Source: Candidatus Latescibacterota bacterium (GTDB lineage Bacteria > JAAXHH01). From it: 64,000 nt of DNA. The DNA is taken from positions 936,382 through 1,000,381 of the forward strand of contig JAJEAN010000007.1 of the NCBI GenBank assembly GCA_022822725.1. The letters run 5' to 3'. This document shows, one piece after another, positions 45,470 through 54,950 of the stretch. Each line of letters opens with the position of its first letter. Within the stretch, counting starts at the first letter, position 1. The notes below the pieces were generated by a model. The model had not been told where the DNA came from. It saw nothing but the letters and a program-made list of their open reading frames with translations, and searched no databases. The position numbers and the translations under genes were made by a program.

Positions 45470-46525
45470 TCAGTGTGTATCCGGTCGCAGCCGGCGCGGC
45501 ATGCGGAAGTCCAGGAGCGCCTCTTGAAATGCTGGCGTCGGTACCGGGTCGACTGCGCACATGAACGTCCAGCCCTCGGCGTTTTCTGATGCGTTTCCGT
45601 ATAGCCCGGACAGCACGCCCGTCATACCCTCTGAAGCGTCGATGGAGGACCGGACGGGAAATACCGTGCCCGGGTGGTCTGTGCGCGTCCCGGTCTTCCG
45701 CGACAATTCGTCCGAATAGCGCGTCAGCGAAACCCGGTACCCCGTCCCCTCGCGCTCGACACGGACCAGGTGGCCCCGGTCCACGCATTCTGCGCGGATG
45801 GTGTCCCACGGGATGATGACCCGCGGATTCGAGACGTGGAAGCGCAGGTCCGGCGTCCACTCAAGTGCAACCGCCAGGACGGGCAGCCGGTCCTCCACTT
45901 CGCAGAATGCCCTGGCGAATGCGAAATCCGTGTGATAGTCCGGGAGAAAAGCCCTGGCGTTGCCGTGGTGGATCAGGAACAGCAGGGCGCCTTGCTTTCC
46001 CTCCGCGCGCATCTGTGCCAGCGCCAGCACATGCCTGCGCCCCCGTTCCGTGACCGCGTCGGGAAACATGGCGATACCGTTTGCCGACAGGGTACAGGAT
46101 TTGACTTCCAGGAACAGGTCCGCCGCGTTGTCCCGCAAGAGGAGGTCGAACCGGTGAGCGCCGAAGGCCACCTCCGTTCCCGCGACCGCGAAGTGCCTCA
46201 GTCCGGGGATCGCCCTGTCTTCGGCCAGTCTGTGTGCCACCGCGTTATTTAGATGGGTGTGGAGGAACACGGTGCGTTCCCTGTAGTGCACGGCCATCAC
46301 CGTATACCGGGTCCGTCGGCCTACCCGCCGGCCGTGATCGGCCAGGATCAGCTGCACCCCCGGCAGAAGCAGTTCTCTCATCCTGCCGGGATTCGGCATA
46401 TGGACGTATTCCTCCAGGCCATTTACCAGGCACGTTGCGCTGAATCGGTTGGGCCGGGAAAGATAGGTCCCCTCGGCGAGGGGCAGGGAAGTAACCGGCG
46501 GGTAGAACGAAGTCGTATCGGGCAT
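45470..46525 (-). CDS. sfsA: SfsA family protein with a C-terminal extension
   Basis: The 351-residue protein contains the SfsA core, with EEYVHMPNPGRMRELLLPG, LFLEVKSCTL (a nuclease-type E-x-K) and a DAVTERGRRHV stretch. SfsA has been linked to sugar fermentation regulation and to a nuclease fold. The core takes about 240 residues; the remaining 110 or so at the C-terminus do not resemble the family and their role is unknown. I use ATG 46525; a TTG further upstream is possible. It lies between DNA polymerase IV and the SelA-like gene. Confidence 0.87.
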   Translation of the reverse strand: MPDTTSFYPPVTSLPLAEGTYLSRPNRFSATCLVNGLEEYVHMPNPGRMRELLLPGVQLILADHGRRVGRRTRYTVMAVHYRERTVFLHTHLNNAVAHRLAEDRAIPGLRHFAVAGTEVAFGAHRFDLLLRDNAADLFLEVKSCTLSANGIAMFPDAVTERGRRHVLALAQMRAEGKQGALLFLIHHGNARAFLPDYHTDFAFARAFCEVEDRLPVLAVALEWTPDLRFHVSNPRVIIPWDTIRAECVDRGHLVRVEREGTGYRVSLTRYSDELSRKTGTRTDHPGTVFPVRSSIDASEGMTGVLSGLYGNASENAEGWTFMCAVDPVPTPAFQEALLDFRMPRRLRPDTH

Positions 46526-46592
46526 GCTGTCGTTGTTTGTTCGGTGGACGTTTGGGCTTGCGGTTTTGACCAACGGGCAGGCGGTTCAGCCA

Positions 46593-47675
46593 CTAAGCCG
46601 AAAGCAGCTCCCGCAACCGCCGGATGACGAGATCCACATCGCCCGGCTGCAGCGTTCCCAGCTTCACCCGGAAGCGACCGTTCCTGCACCAGGTCACGAT
46701 CGAAGGCTCTCCATCGAGTAACAGCCGCTCGAACTCATGGTCCGACCACCCCGGCCGCTCGAGATCGATTTCAATGTGCACCACGTCACCGCTCCGCCTG
46801 ACCGACTGGACCAGGGACGACGAAGACAGCCCCTTGCGGATATCCAGCCCCATGCGGTTGATTTCCCTGCGGACCGCGTCCTCGTCTCTTTCCATGATGT
46901 ACTTGACTGCCGCGTAGATGCCGGCCAGTTCTTCCTTCCCGACCTTCATGGTGCGGCCGATGGCCCGGTTCGGATTGCCGTGGGCGGCACAACCCTCAAT
47001 GATGGACCTTTTACCGATGACCAGTCCCGTGGTCTGGGGCCCGCGGATCGCCTTGCCCCCGCTCGCGATGATGGCGTCGACACCGAGATCCCGGGTGAAG
47101 TACCGGAAATTGGCCTTGGGCGGTATGCTGAATGCGGCGTCCAGGAGCACGGGCACGCCGCACGCGTGGGCGATGAGGACGATGCGGTCGACGGGCAGCA
47201 TGCGGCCCCAGGGCGGCAGGGTCAGCACCGCGGCCGTGCGTTCGTTTATGCACGCGGCAAGTTGCTCCTCTGTGGCGCCGCGTTCATCGCCCATTTCCAC
47301 GATCACCGCGCCTGGCGCCTGGATCGAGATATCTTCGTAAAACCGCGCACAGCGGTGCACGATGACCTCGTTCTTCATGCCCGTTGTATCGGGCAATCGT
47401 TCGATCTTCTCCGGGTCCGTTCCAGCCATGCAGGCCGCGACGGCCAGCGCGATCCCGCCCGCCGCACCGCAGCTCACGTAGGCGGCTTCGTTCCCCGTCA
47501 TCCCGGCGATGGCCTCGCCGACCCGCGTCTGCATCTCGTACAGGTTGACGTAGTGGCGGGAGGCTTCGACCATGGCCTCCACGGCGCAGGGCCACATGAC
47601 CGACCCGCCGAACCGCGTGTAGTGGTCCGCGGCGTTGATGAACGGCTGGACGCCGAGTTCTTGGTATATGCCCAC
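46593..47675 (-). CDS. SelA-like PLP-dependent enzyme
   Basis: The 360-residue protein is a fold type I PLP enzyme of the SelA-like/DgaE group: the Schiff-base lysine is expected at K208 in ASGGKAIRGPQTTG, with LLDAAFSIPP holding the conserved aspartate. Relatives include D-glucosaminate-6-phosphate ammonia-lyase and amino-acid lyases or racemases. The N-terminal domain of true selenocysteine synthase is not seen, so I do not call it selA. I use GTG 47675 with AAGGAGA upstream; the longer frame adds over 50 residues with no family match. Confidence 0.87.
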   Translation of the reverse strand: MGIYQELGVQPFINAADHYTRFGGSVMWPCAVEAMVEASRHYVNLYEMQTRVGEAIAGMTGNEAAYVSCGAAGGIALAVAACMAGTDPEKIERLPDTTGMKNEVIVHRCARFYEDISIQAPGAVIVEMGDERGATEEQLAACINERTAAVLTLPPWGRMLPVDRIVLIAHACGVPVLLDAAFSIPPKANFRYFTRDLGVDAIIASGGKAIRGPQTTGLVIGKRSIIEGCAAHGNPNRAIGRTMKVGKEELAGIYAAVKYIMERDEDAVRREINRMGLDIRKGLSSSSLVQSVRRSGDVVHIEIDLERPGWSDHEFERLLLDGEPSIVTWCRNGRFRVKLGTLQPGDVDLVIRRLRELLSA

Positions 47676-47981
47676 GTCCTGTCTCCTTCTCGCCTGTCTT
47701 CCAATGTGCTGCGCCGTGGCCTCACCGGATTCCCCTGTCGCCAAATGAACGTACTTCCGCCCTGGAAGACGAACAAGCCCAATCTCAACGCTGTTTTTCT
47801 TTGCCAGCATGCCATGGGGAGCGTAGGTTTTGAAAGAACCGCATACCAAATACCCGGGCCGTTCCAGTCGTCACCGGAATCCCTTTTCCCGCCTTCGCCG
47901 GCGATGATGCCCATGATCGTCGAATGAAAGTCGGTTATTATCATTCCGCACAACAATATGCACATTAACTGATGAGGATAC
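47676..47981. other. Intergenic region without a recognised gene
   Basis: About 300 bases between the divergent SelA-like and membrane-protein genes. A TATTAT word at 47936 could be a -10 for the membrane-protein gene, but no convincing -35 is present. Confidence 0.4.
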
Positions 47982-48395
47982 ATGATGGGTAAGAAGATCA
48001 GGATTATCCTGGCCGTGCTGGCCGGTCTGGCCGTTGGGAGCGTTGTAAACATGGGGCTGATTCTGTTGAGTCCCATGGTCATTCCGCCTCCTCCGGGTGT
48101 CGACGTGACCGATATGGAGTCTCTGGCAGCTTCCATGCACCTGTTCCAGTTCAGGCATTTTGTCTTTCCGTTCCTGGCCCACGCCGGCGGTACCCTGGTG
48201 GCCGCGTACCTGGCCGTCATGATCGCGTCGGGGTACCGGCTGAAACTATCCATGGTGGTCGGATCGTTCTTCCTCCTCGGCGGGATTGCCAATGCCACGT
48301 TGTTACCTGCGCCCGGCTGGTATATCGCGGTGGATCTGATCGGCGCGTATATACCCATGGCCTGGATCGGCGGCCGGCTGACGGGCAAGGAGTAG
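47982..48395 (+). CDS. Small integral membrane protein of unknown function
   Basis: The 137-residue protein has about four hydrophobic segments (IILAVLAGLAVGSVVNMGLI, GGTLVAAYLAVMIAS, SMVVGSFFLLGGIANATLL, DLIGAYIPMAWIGG). I do not recognise a named family. GAGGA precedes a pair of ATG codons, and either could be the start. The next gene, an ankyrin protein, begins 29 bases later on the same strand. Confidence 0.75.
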   Translation: MMGKKIRIILAVLAGLAVGSVVNMGLILLSPMVIPPPPGVDVTDMESLAASMHLFQFRHFVFPFLAHAGGTLVAAYLAVMIASGYRLKLSMVVGSFFLLGGIANATLLPAPGWYIAVDLIGAYIPMAWIGGRLTGKE

Positions 48396-48424
48396 CTTTC
48401 ACCTGGCGTATTAGTCGAACCAAT

Positions 48425-49297
48425 ATGGAAAACGGATCCGACGGTTCTTTCCTTTCGATATTTGAACGCGGCGACCTGGCAGCAGCCCGGACCTATATCG
48501 ACGCCCATCCATCTATTGGGCGATACGACGGCTACGAAGCGCACCCGTTGCTGCGGGAGTTCGTACGTCGGAATCACGGACATTGTAATAAGCCCGCACA
48601 CCGTACCATCGCCGATCTGCTGATCCCCGATAGGGTCCGTACTTTCAGAGATGTCGTAATGTCGGACCGGATCGAAGACGTCCGTGCTCAACTGGCAGCC
48701 GACCCGAAACTGGCTCGCGCCGAGTTCACCGGAGGCCGGGGGATCGCCCAGGCGGTACATCACTGGAAGTCCATCCCCGCCGGCAAGCTGCTCCTGGATA
48801 GCAGCGCCGACGTAAATGCCCTGACCACGGTGGGTTGCTTGGGCGAGACGCCGCTCATGATGCAACTGAGATTCGGCACCCTGGAAGGTGCGCGTTTACT
48901 CCTGGAGCGGGGAGCCAACCCCAATCTGGGCGGACTTAAGCATACGCCCAGCAGGTCGATGGCAGAGGCACTTGCACTGTTGATTCAACACGGGTGGGAC
49001 ATCAACGAACAGGTGGGTTGCCGCACGCTGCTCCATCATGACGCCAATCACGGCCATGGCCGGAGGGTCCGTCTCCTGCTGGAGCACGGCGCCGACCCGA
49101 ATATTCGGGATGCCGAAGGCCGAACGGCCCTGCACCTGGTGAGTGCGCGGGGCGTCGGCGGGGAGGCGATCCGGGCCCTGGTCGATGCCGGCGCCGATTT
49201 GAACGCCCGCGATCAGGCGGGCAAGACCCCGTTGGACTATGCCGAGTCGGCAAGAAGCCAGGTAGCTACCCGTGCGCTTACGGCGCTTGGCGCCTAG
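48425..49297 (+). CDS. Ankyrin-repeat protein
   Basis: The 290-residue protein has about six ankyrin repeats, clear ones being ETPLMMQLRFGTLEGARLLL and TALHLVSARGVGGEAIRALV. It lacks the shared N-terminal module of the two ankyrin genes that follow. There is no strong ribosome-binding site, so it may be translated with the membrane-protein gene upstream. It opens the densest ankyrin cluster of the window. Confidence 0.87.
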   Translation: MENGSDGSFLSIFERGDLAAARTYIDAHPSIGRYDGYEAHPLLREFVRRNHGHCNKPAHRTIADLLIPDRVRTFRDVVMSDRIEDVRAQLAADPKLARAEFTGGRGIAQAVHHWKSIPAGKLLLDSSADVNALTTVGCLGETPLMMQLRFGTLEGARLLLERGANPNLGGLKHTPSRSMAEALALLIQHGWDINEQVGCRTLLHHDANHGHGRRVRLLLEHGADPNIRDAEGRTALHLVSARGVGGEAIRALVDAGADLNARDQAGKTPLDYAESARSQVATRALTALGA

Positions 49298-49326
49298 TAG
49301 ATTACGCTCAAGTGAACGGACGGTCA

Positions 49327-49458
49327 ATGCATTGCACTGGAGCGACGCAATGGAGGTCCTTCATCGAACACGGGGCGCAGGTGAACGCACTGGACGAGCA
49401 AGATGGCCAGACCACTCCGATTACCCTTGACCCTCGGCACCGGCAGGACTTACCCTAA
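49327..49458 (+). pseudogene. Ankyrin-repeat gene remnant
   Basis: A 43-codon frame reads FIEHGAQVNALDEQDGQTTP and then ends at TAA. That is the end of one ankyrin repeat and the start of the next, in a different frame from the gene before it. It looks like what is left of a lost copy between two complete ankyrin genes. Confidence 0.55.
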
Positions 49459-49589
49459 AGTCGGTGCGGGACAGGCCGCCTCCGGTCCGTGGACAGGGTA
49501 GAAGCCCACCTGTTGGTCAGCCATCATATAGCTGAACTTCCTTCAGCCCGATCATACGGACACCGGGCAGCCAGTCAAGGAGCTCAGCC

Positions 49590-50831
49590 ATGTCGGAATC
49601 CGCCGTTGTACAACTCCCCGATCAACCCGATCTGCGCCACCTGAAAGACCAGGCGAAAGACCTGGTGCGGGCTGGATCCTGCCCGACGCTGGCCGATGCG
49701 CTGTTCAGCATCGCGCGCCGGTACGGTTTTCCCAGTTGGCCGAAGCTGAAGGCCTACGTAGGGTCCGTCGGGTCCATGGGGGAGCTCGAACAGGCCATCC
49801 TCGAAGACGATGCCGGCCGGGTAAGGGACCTGCTGGCCGAGGACCCCGGCCTGATACACCGAGAGGGGCACTGGGTCAGGCGCCGCCGCCACAATGGCTA
49901 CCGCCCGCTCGCTTATGCCGCGTTTTTCGGAAAGTCGAAGGTCATGGAAGTCCTGATTGCCGCCGGCGCGGATGTGCATGAAGGGGGAGAAAGGGCATTG
50001 CGTGCCGCGGCGTACTTCGATATAAACATGAGCGCCGTCGATCTGCTGCTCAACCACGGCGCCGATCCGAATGCAACGACGGTATCGCCGTCCGGCCGTC
50101 CATACAGGGTAATCGACTATCCCTGCATGACGCTGGCGTCCGGGATGTTGCGCCACCTCGTGTCGCATGGCGGCAGGCTGCTGCCGGAAAATGCGGGCAT
50201 GATCCTGTCCACCAATGAGCGCAGACCACAGGATAAGGCCGATTGTCTTCGCGTCATGACGGAAGCGGGGTTCGCGTTGCCGGACACGCCGCCCATGGCC
50301 CTGCACCGGAGGGATACCCGGCTCCTGGAAGCGCACCTGCGCAGGGATCCCCAGATGACGTCGCGCCTGTTCTCGGAAAGGGACGTTTTCCCATCTGGGT
50401 TCGGTATCGAACTCCCTTCTCCGTACGCCTACGTGACCCCTCTTTCCAGCGGGGTTACCCTGCTTCACATAGCTGCCGAATTCTGTGATGTTGAAATGGC
50501 CCGGTGGCTCCTCGAACACGGTGCCGATGTCAATGCGCCTACCGGTATGGACCGGGGCGGGTTCGGCGGCTGGACGCCCTTGTTTCACGCCATGGCCACG
50601 CTGCACGTGCCGCGACATTTTCCCGACATGGCGGAACTGCTCCTCGAGCGCGGCGCCGACCCGGCGGTCAGGGCGTCCATCAGAAAGCCGGCCGCGGACG
50701 GCGGAGAGACGACCTGGAACGACGTCACGGCCGCGGATTACGCCCAACAGTTCATTGAACCGGATCTTGTTAATCACGAAGCCCTGCAGCGAGTGTCGCA
50801 GGCAGTCGAGAGAAGTAACGGGGCCGATTGA
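49590..50831 (+). CDS. Ankyrin-repeat protein with the shared N-terminal module
   Basis: The 413-residue protein begins VVQLPDQPDLRHLKDQAKDL and has FSIARRYGFPSWPKLKAYV about 45 residues in: the same module as the proteins at 30019 and 54983. Ankyrin repeats fill the rest (PLAYAAFFGKSKVMEVLIAA, TLLHIAAEFCDVEMARWLLE). AAGGAG precedes the ATG. A short hairpin (GCTGAA/TTCAGC) lies in its leader at 49531-49547. The next ankyrin gene follows after about 150 bases. Confidence 0.9.
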   Translation: MSESAVVQLPDQPDLRHLKDQAKDLVRAGSCPTLADALFSIARRYGFPSWPKLKAYVGSVGSMGELEQAILEDDAGRVRDLLAEDPGLIHREGHWVRRRRHNGYRPLAYAAFFGKSKVMEVLIAAGADVHEGGERALRAAAYFDINMSAVDLLLNHGADPNATTVSPSGRPYRVIDYPCMTLASGMLRHLVSHGGRLLPENAGMILSTNERRPQDKADCLRVMTEAGFALPDTPPMALHRRDTRLLEAHLRRDPQMTSRLFSERDVFPSGFGIELPSPYAYVTPLSSGVTLLHIAAEFCDVEMARWLLEHGADVNAPTGMDRGGFGGWTPLFHAMATLHVPRHFPDMAELLLERGADPAVRASIRKPAADGGETTWNDVTAADYAQQFIEPDLVNHEALQRVSQAVERSNGAD

Positions 50832-50980
50832 CGAAGCCGAATTACGGTCCGAATTACGAGGTCGGTGACGGGGCCGATTGACGTAGACGGCCGGTGTCCT
50901 GTTTCAAGCTCAGGAGAGCAAACGATCCGGTAACGATCCGTCCTGGATTCGCAGCGGGTTTACCAACACAAAACGAGCAC

Positions 50981-52810
50981 ATGACAGCTAACCATCATAG
51001 TCCTACCAGAACGTGGCCCTACCCGGTTGTTCAAGTCGATGTCGAGCGCGAAGCCCTGAACCTGTTCCAGGGGTACAGATCCGGCCAGGCTGAGGCTGTG
51101 GCGGATGTCCACCGTTATGGATCCTCCACGGATCCTTCATCCTTCGATTTAGCCGATGCCCGGGACGTGCTGGCAAGGAGTTACGGGTTTCCGGGCTGGG
51201 CACAGGTGGAACGATACTTCCAGACGGTAGCAAACTTCTCGCGCAGTCCCAACGTGGAACCCGCGTCCCAGGAACGGCGCGGCACGCAGGAACGCGCTAG
51301 TGATTTCCTCCGTCTTGCCTGCCTGACCCAGGGTGCCCAGGATCACCCGTCGAGATGGACCAGGGCCAGAACCATGCTGGATGCCCGTCCGGAACTTTCC
51401 TGGACGAGTATCTACACCGCCGCCGCGGCCGGCGACGTTTCGGCCATGGGTGATTTCCTGAAAGCAAATCCTGAACTGGCGAAGACTCCCGGTGGTCCCC
51501 ATGACTGGGAACCCTTGCTTTACGTGGCCCTTTCGCGTCTGGACCACGGTACCCCGAAAAATTCGGCCGTCGAGGTCGCCCGTTTATTGCTTGACCATGA
51601 TGCCGACCCGAACGCGGGCTATCTCTGGGCCGGGTTCCCCTGTCCCTACACCGTCCTTACCGGCGTGTTCGGCGAGGGGGAAAACGGTCCCGCCAGGTGT
51701 CCGCCGCACCGGGACTGCTATGAACTCGCCGAGATCCTGATCGATGCCGGTGCCGATCCCAACGACGCGCAGACACTCTACAACCGGATGTTCAGCCGCG
51801 ACGACGGACACTTACGTTTCTTGTTCGCCCACGGACTTGGAAAGGAAGGGAACGGGCCCTGGCACAGGTTGCTGGGCGAGCAGTCACGCGGCTGGGTGGC
51901 CGATCCGGACGACATGCTGGCCTATCAACTGCAGTGGGCCGCCCGATGGAACTACCCGGAAAGGGTCAAGTTGCTGGTCGAAAACGGGGCCGACGTAAAC
52001 CGACCATCCAATCGGCCCGATGCGCGGTCACCCTACGGGGAAGCCGTCTACCACGGGAACCAGGCTATTGCCGAATACCTTGCGGCTTGCGGCGCGGAGA
52101 CCTTTCCGCTGGAAGACCCGGACCGGTTCGCGGGTGCATGCATCAGTGGAGACGCGGAACGTGCCCGCGCCTTGCTTGCACGCGATCCGTCGTTGATAGA
52201 CAAATTGGGAGCACGCGGAAACGCCCTCATGGAGAACGCCATCGGATCGGACAACCGGGACGCGGTCCGACTGATGGCCAAATTGGGCTTCGACCTGAAC
52301 GCCTTCGGCATGCACGACGCAGCCCGTTACGGCCATCTGGATATGATTAAACTTCTAGTCGAGCTCGGTGCCGATGCCTCTCAAAAGGAACCGGGCCACG
52401 AGATCAGTGCCCTGGGCTATGCCAGCCACTACCAGCAGGAACACGTGATCGGCTACCTGGCGCAGTTTGCCGGGATTCACCGGGCCGTGCAGTCAGACCT
52501 GCTGGACCGCGTTCGTGATCTGCTCGAAAACGACCCCACCTGCGCCGGCGAACAGGACGCCGATGGGAACACGCCGCTGCACTGTCTTGACGTGGACAAC
52601 CGGATGGAAGATACGGAGGAGATACTACGTTTGCTCGTAGCCCACGGAGCCGACGTCAACGCCAGGAACAAGGAAGGCCTGACTCCGCTAGACAGGCTGG
52701 AGCGTCTTACGGGCATCAGCAAAAGAGACGACCTGGCCGAACGGCTGCGTGGGTACGGAGCCGTGGAATCAGATTCCAGCGGCGAGTCCAGGGACCACCC
52801 GGTGTCCTGA
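50981..52810 (+). CDS. Ankyrin-repeat protein with a related N-terminal module
   Basis: The protein is about 609 residues from ATG 50981; a GTG at 50894 would add 29 residues. The N-terminus has EALNLFQGYRSGQAEAVADV and ARDVLARSYGFPGWAQVERY, a weaker form of the module. Ankyrin repeats follow to the C-terminus (AARYGHLDMIKLLVELGADA, TPLHCLDVDNRMEDTEEILR). A Gly/Pro-rich segment (PGGPHDWEPLLYVALSRL) also occurs in the protein at 54983 (KGGPKDWPPILYATWS), so these two share an interior region as well. Confidence 0.88.
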   Translation: MTANHHSPTRTWPYPVVQVDVEREALNLFQGYRSGQAEAVADVHRYGSSTDPSSFDLADARDVLARSYGFPGWAQVERYFQTVANFSRSPNVEPASQERRGTQERASDFLRLACLTQGAQDHPSRWTRARTMLDARPELSWTSIYTAAAAGDVSAMGDFLKANPELAKTPGGPHDWEPLLYVALSRLDHGTPKNSAVEVARLLLDHDADPNAGYLWAGFPCPYTVLTGVFGEGENGPARCPPHRDCYELAEILIDAGADPNDAQTLYNRMFSRDDGHLRFLFAHGLGKEGNGPWHRLLGEQSRGWVADPDDMLAYQLQWAARWNYPERVKLLVENGADVNRPSNRPDARSPYGEAVYHGNQAIAEYLAACGAETFPLEDPDRFAGACISGDAERARALLARDPSLIDKLGARGNALMENAIGSDNRDAVRLMAKLGFDLNAFGMHDAARYGHLDMIKLLVELGADASQKEPGHEISALGYASHYQQEHVIGYLAQFAGIHRAVQSDLLDRVRDLLENDPTCAGEQDADGNTPLHCLDVDNRMEDTEEILRLLVAHGADVNARNKEGLTPLDRLERLTGISKRDDLAERLRGYGAVESDSSGESRDHPVS

Positions 52811-52833
52811 ATCGGCCGCCCGGCGCGTCAGGA

Positions 52834-53160
52834 CTATTTCCCCCACTTCGAAACGATCAGCCCGGTCAGCAGGCCGATGACGATCCCCGTGGGTACGATC
52901 TCCACGTACGATCCCGTGGAAATCGCCGCAAGCAGAGAAAGGACGGCACCCACCGCGCCGCCGGCAAGCGCATTCTTGCCTGTCCCCTCGACTTTGCACG
53001 CAATCACACCGACCAGCAGTCCGGTGACCAGGCCCTTCCCCGTTCCCCACAGGATGATCTCCGTCATCATGCCCCGGGCTTCGGGAATCAGGAACGCGGA
53101 CAGCCCGTCGAGGAGCCCAAGCGCGCCGCCGGCGATCAAACCCAATGGCACGCGCTTCAT
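52834..53160 (-). CDS. Small integral membrane protein of unknown function
   Basis: The 108-residue protein is mostly hydrophobic and Gly-rich, with about four segments (LGLIAGGALGLLDGLSAFLI, GGAVGAVLSLLAAISTG, VPTGIVIGLLTGLIVS). I do not recognise a family. Its start overlaps the stop of the PhnB-like gene by four bases (ATGA), so the two are translationally coupled. Confidence 0.75.
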   Translation of the reverse strand: MKRVPLGLIAGGALGLLDGLSAFLIPEARGMMTEIILWGTGKGLVTGLLVGVIACKVEGTGKNALAGGAVGAVLSLLAAISTGSYVEIVPTGIVIGLLTGLIVSKWGK

Positions 53161-53582
53161 GATGACTGCTCCGGTGTATGCGTGTGACAGTTGAACATCC
53201 AGTTTATGCCGTATTTGTCCGTGATCGTTCCGAATCGCGCGCCCCAGAACGTGTCCTGCAGCGGCATGGTCACCTCGCCGCCCGCCGACATGGCGTTGAA
53301 CGCCTGCTCCAGTTCGTCCACGCTCGCGAAATCGATCGACAACGAGATGTTGGTATCGGAAGGGACCGTTTCAATATGGTCGGAACCCATGAGCACGTTA
53401 TCCCCGAACTGGATAGACATGTGCATGGCCTGACCCTCCATATGGTCGGGGACTTCCATGCCGATGTCCTGGTCTTTGCTGTAGTGACTCAGATTTACGA
53501 CCGTTCCGCCCAGACAGTCCCGGTAAAACCCGAGCGCCTCCTCGCATTGGCCGTTGAACGCCAGATAGGGTACCAGTTTCAC
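53157..53582 (-). CDS. PhnB-like VOC-family protein
   Basis: The 141-residue protein matches the PhnB-like (3-demethylubiquinone methyltransferase-like) branch of the VOC fold: KLVPYLAFNGQCEEALGFYR at the start and DTFWGARFGTITDKYGINWM near the end. No methyltransferase activity is implied. I start at GTG 53582, which has AAGGAGA upstream; the longer frame begins in noncoding sequence. It is coupled to the small membrane-protein gene downstream and lies behind the AraC regulator. Confidence 0.86.
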   Translation of the reverse strand: MKLVPYLAFNGQCEEALGFYRDCLGGTVVNLSHYSKDQDIGMEVPDHMEGQAMHMSIQFGDNVLMGSDHIETVPSDTNISLSIDFASVDELEQAFNAMSAGGEVTMPLQDTFWGARFGTITDKYGINWMFNCHTHTPEQSS

Positions 53583-53726
53583 GTTGAGTCTCCTTACGGT
53601 TGGCCACCTCGCGGGTGGCGAATTGTTCCGGTCTACGTGCCGGTGGTGGATTCGCCGCAATCAACTAACTGTCATGACAAAGATACAACACACGGCGCGG
53701 TTAGATTGTAAAAAAGAGACACCGGA

Positions 53727-54533
53727 CTATAGCTCCGCGAATTTCACGTTGTTTTTCGCAAAGAACGCCTTCGGGGTAAACCCGGTAAAGGCTTTGAATT
53801 CCCGGATGAAATGGGCTTGATCGTAATACCCGCATTCGTGGGCCAGCCGGGTCAGCGTCCTGCCTCGGTACCTGTCGAGGTGATGGCAGATGTTCAGGAA
53901 CCGGCTGACACGGGCGAAGATCTTTGGCGTCGTCCCGACCGTAGACACAAACTTCCGCTCCAACTGCTTCCGGGTAAGACCGACGCGTTCACCGACCTCT
54001 TCGATGGACAATTCCCCGCCCGTGGACCGGATGAACTTGACCGCTTCGTCGAGCGCGGTATCGTCCTTGTGATACTCTTTCAACCGATCCAGCAGGAACC
54101 GCTGCACGACATCGGCGAATTCCACACCTCCCGTCGCCTGGTGAAGCTCCTCCATCAATTCCTCATGATTTGCCGGCCAGAGCGTCTCGGTGCCGACCGT
54201 ATCATCCAGAAAGCTGTGCACGGGCCGGTCGAAGAAATGGTAGGCTCCCCATGGATAGAAACGGACCGATACGAACCCGGTCCGGCCGTTGGATTCGATC
54301 TCGATGTATTTGCGCATCTGGGAGATCGCGAAGCTCCGGGGCTGTACCACGCTTTTCCCGCCCGCCACGGTCGTGATCCACGGATCGCCGTAGTGAAAGA
54401 CGATCTCCACGATGCCGTCGGGCACGATGAGCGATCTGGGCCCGTGGTCGTCCTCATGTTCGGATTCCATCATCCACACGAGTTGGACATAGGGCGTGAG
54501 ATCAGCATGCGTTTCAAGTTCGCGATATATCAT
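53727..54533 (-). CDS. AraC-family transcriptional regulator
   Basis: The 268-residue protein has an N-terminal ligand-binding-type region (SLIVPDGIVEIVFHYGDPW) and a C-terminal AraC helix-turn-helix pair (about 170-262: LSIEEVGERVGLTRKQLERK and TRLAHECGYYDQAHFIREFK). It likely regulates a nearby gene; the PhnB-like and membrane-protein genes just downstream on the same strand are the obvious candidates. Confidence 0.88.
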   Translation of the reverse strand: MIYRELETHADLTPYVQLVWMMESEHEDDHGPRSLIVPDGIVEIVFHYGDPWITTVAGGKSVVQPRSFAISQMRKYIEIESNGRTGFVSVRFYPWGAYHFFDRPVHSFLDDTVGTETLWPANHEELMEELHQATGGVEFADVVQRFLLDRLKEYHKDDTALDEAVKFIRSTGGELSIEEVGERVGLTRKQLERKFVSTVGTTPKIFARVSRFLNICHHLDRYRGRTLTRLAHECGYYDQAHFIREFKAFTGFTPKAFFAKNNVKFAEL

Positions 54534-54702
54534 GACCGATATGATATTCCGTTTTCTTCGCGTGGTGACGTGTCATGCACCGGTCCGCCGGAGCAAAACC
54601 ACCGTCCGGAACGATAGGACAAGTAACCGGCAACAGTCGAAGGCGTCAAGCAGCGGAACGCGTGCTGCAGCCACCATTCGTTCTGAACCTGACCGTCGTT
54701 CC

Positions 54703-54812
54703 CCCGGACGCTTCTGCCCGGACGCTTCTGCCCGGACGCTTCTCCCCGGACGCTTCTCCCGACACTTCTCCTTGGACGCTTCTCCCCTGAACGCTTTCTC
54801 TTGACGCTTCTC
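54703..54812. repeat. 14-base tandem repeat
   Basis: About eight units of CCCGGACGCTTCTG/C run head to tail. The first four are 14 bases and nearly identical; the later ones vary from 12 to 16 bases. No spacers are present, so it is not a CRISPR array. Confidence 0.85.
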
Positions 54813-54950
54813 CCTGCACACCTTTACATTTCCACACCGGCGTGTGCGGGACGCCGCCCGTCCGCGGAAAGAACACAAGTTCACCTGTATCGGTACCCAT
54901 CTGTCGTGGCAACCTTCTTCTTGCCCGTTCGGCGGACGCACGGGTGTCTT

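Noticed and set aside
44502-45860. A 452-residue minus-strand frame overlapping DNA polymerase IV
   Set aside because: It is the wrong frame of dinB: Arg/Gly/Ala-rich without any motif.
46593-47675. True selenocysteine synthase (SelA) as support for the tandem-TGA idea
   Set aside because: The protein fits the SelA-like lyase/racemase group and lacks the SelA N-terminal domain, so it gives no evidence for selenocysteine insertion.
54703-54812. CRISPR array
   Set aside because: The units are 12-16 bases and run head to tail with no spacers, and no cas gene is present.
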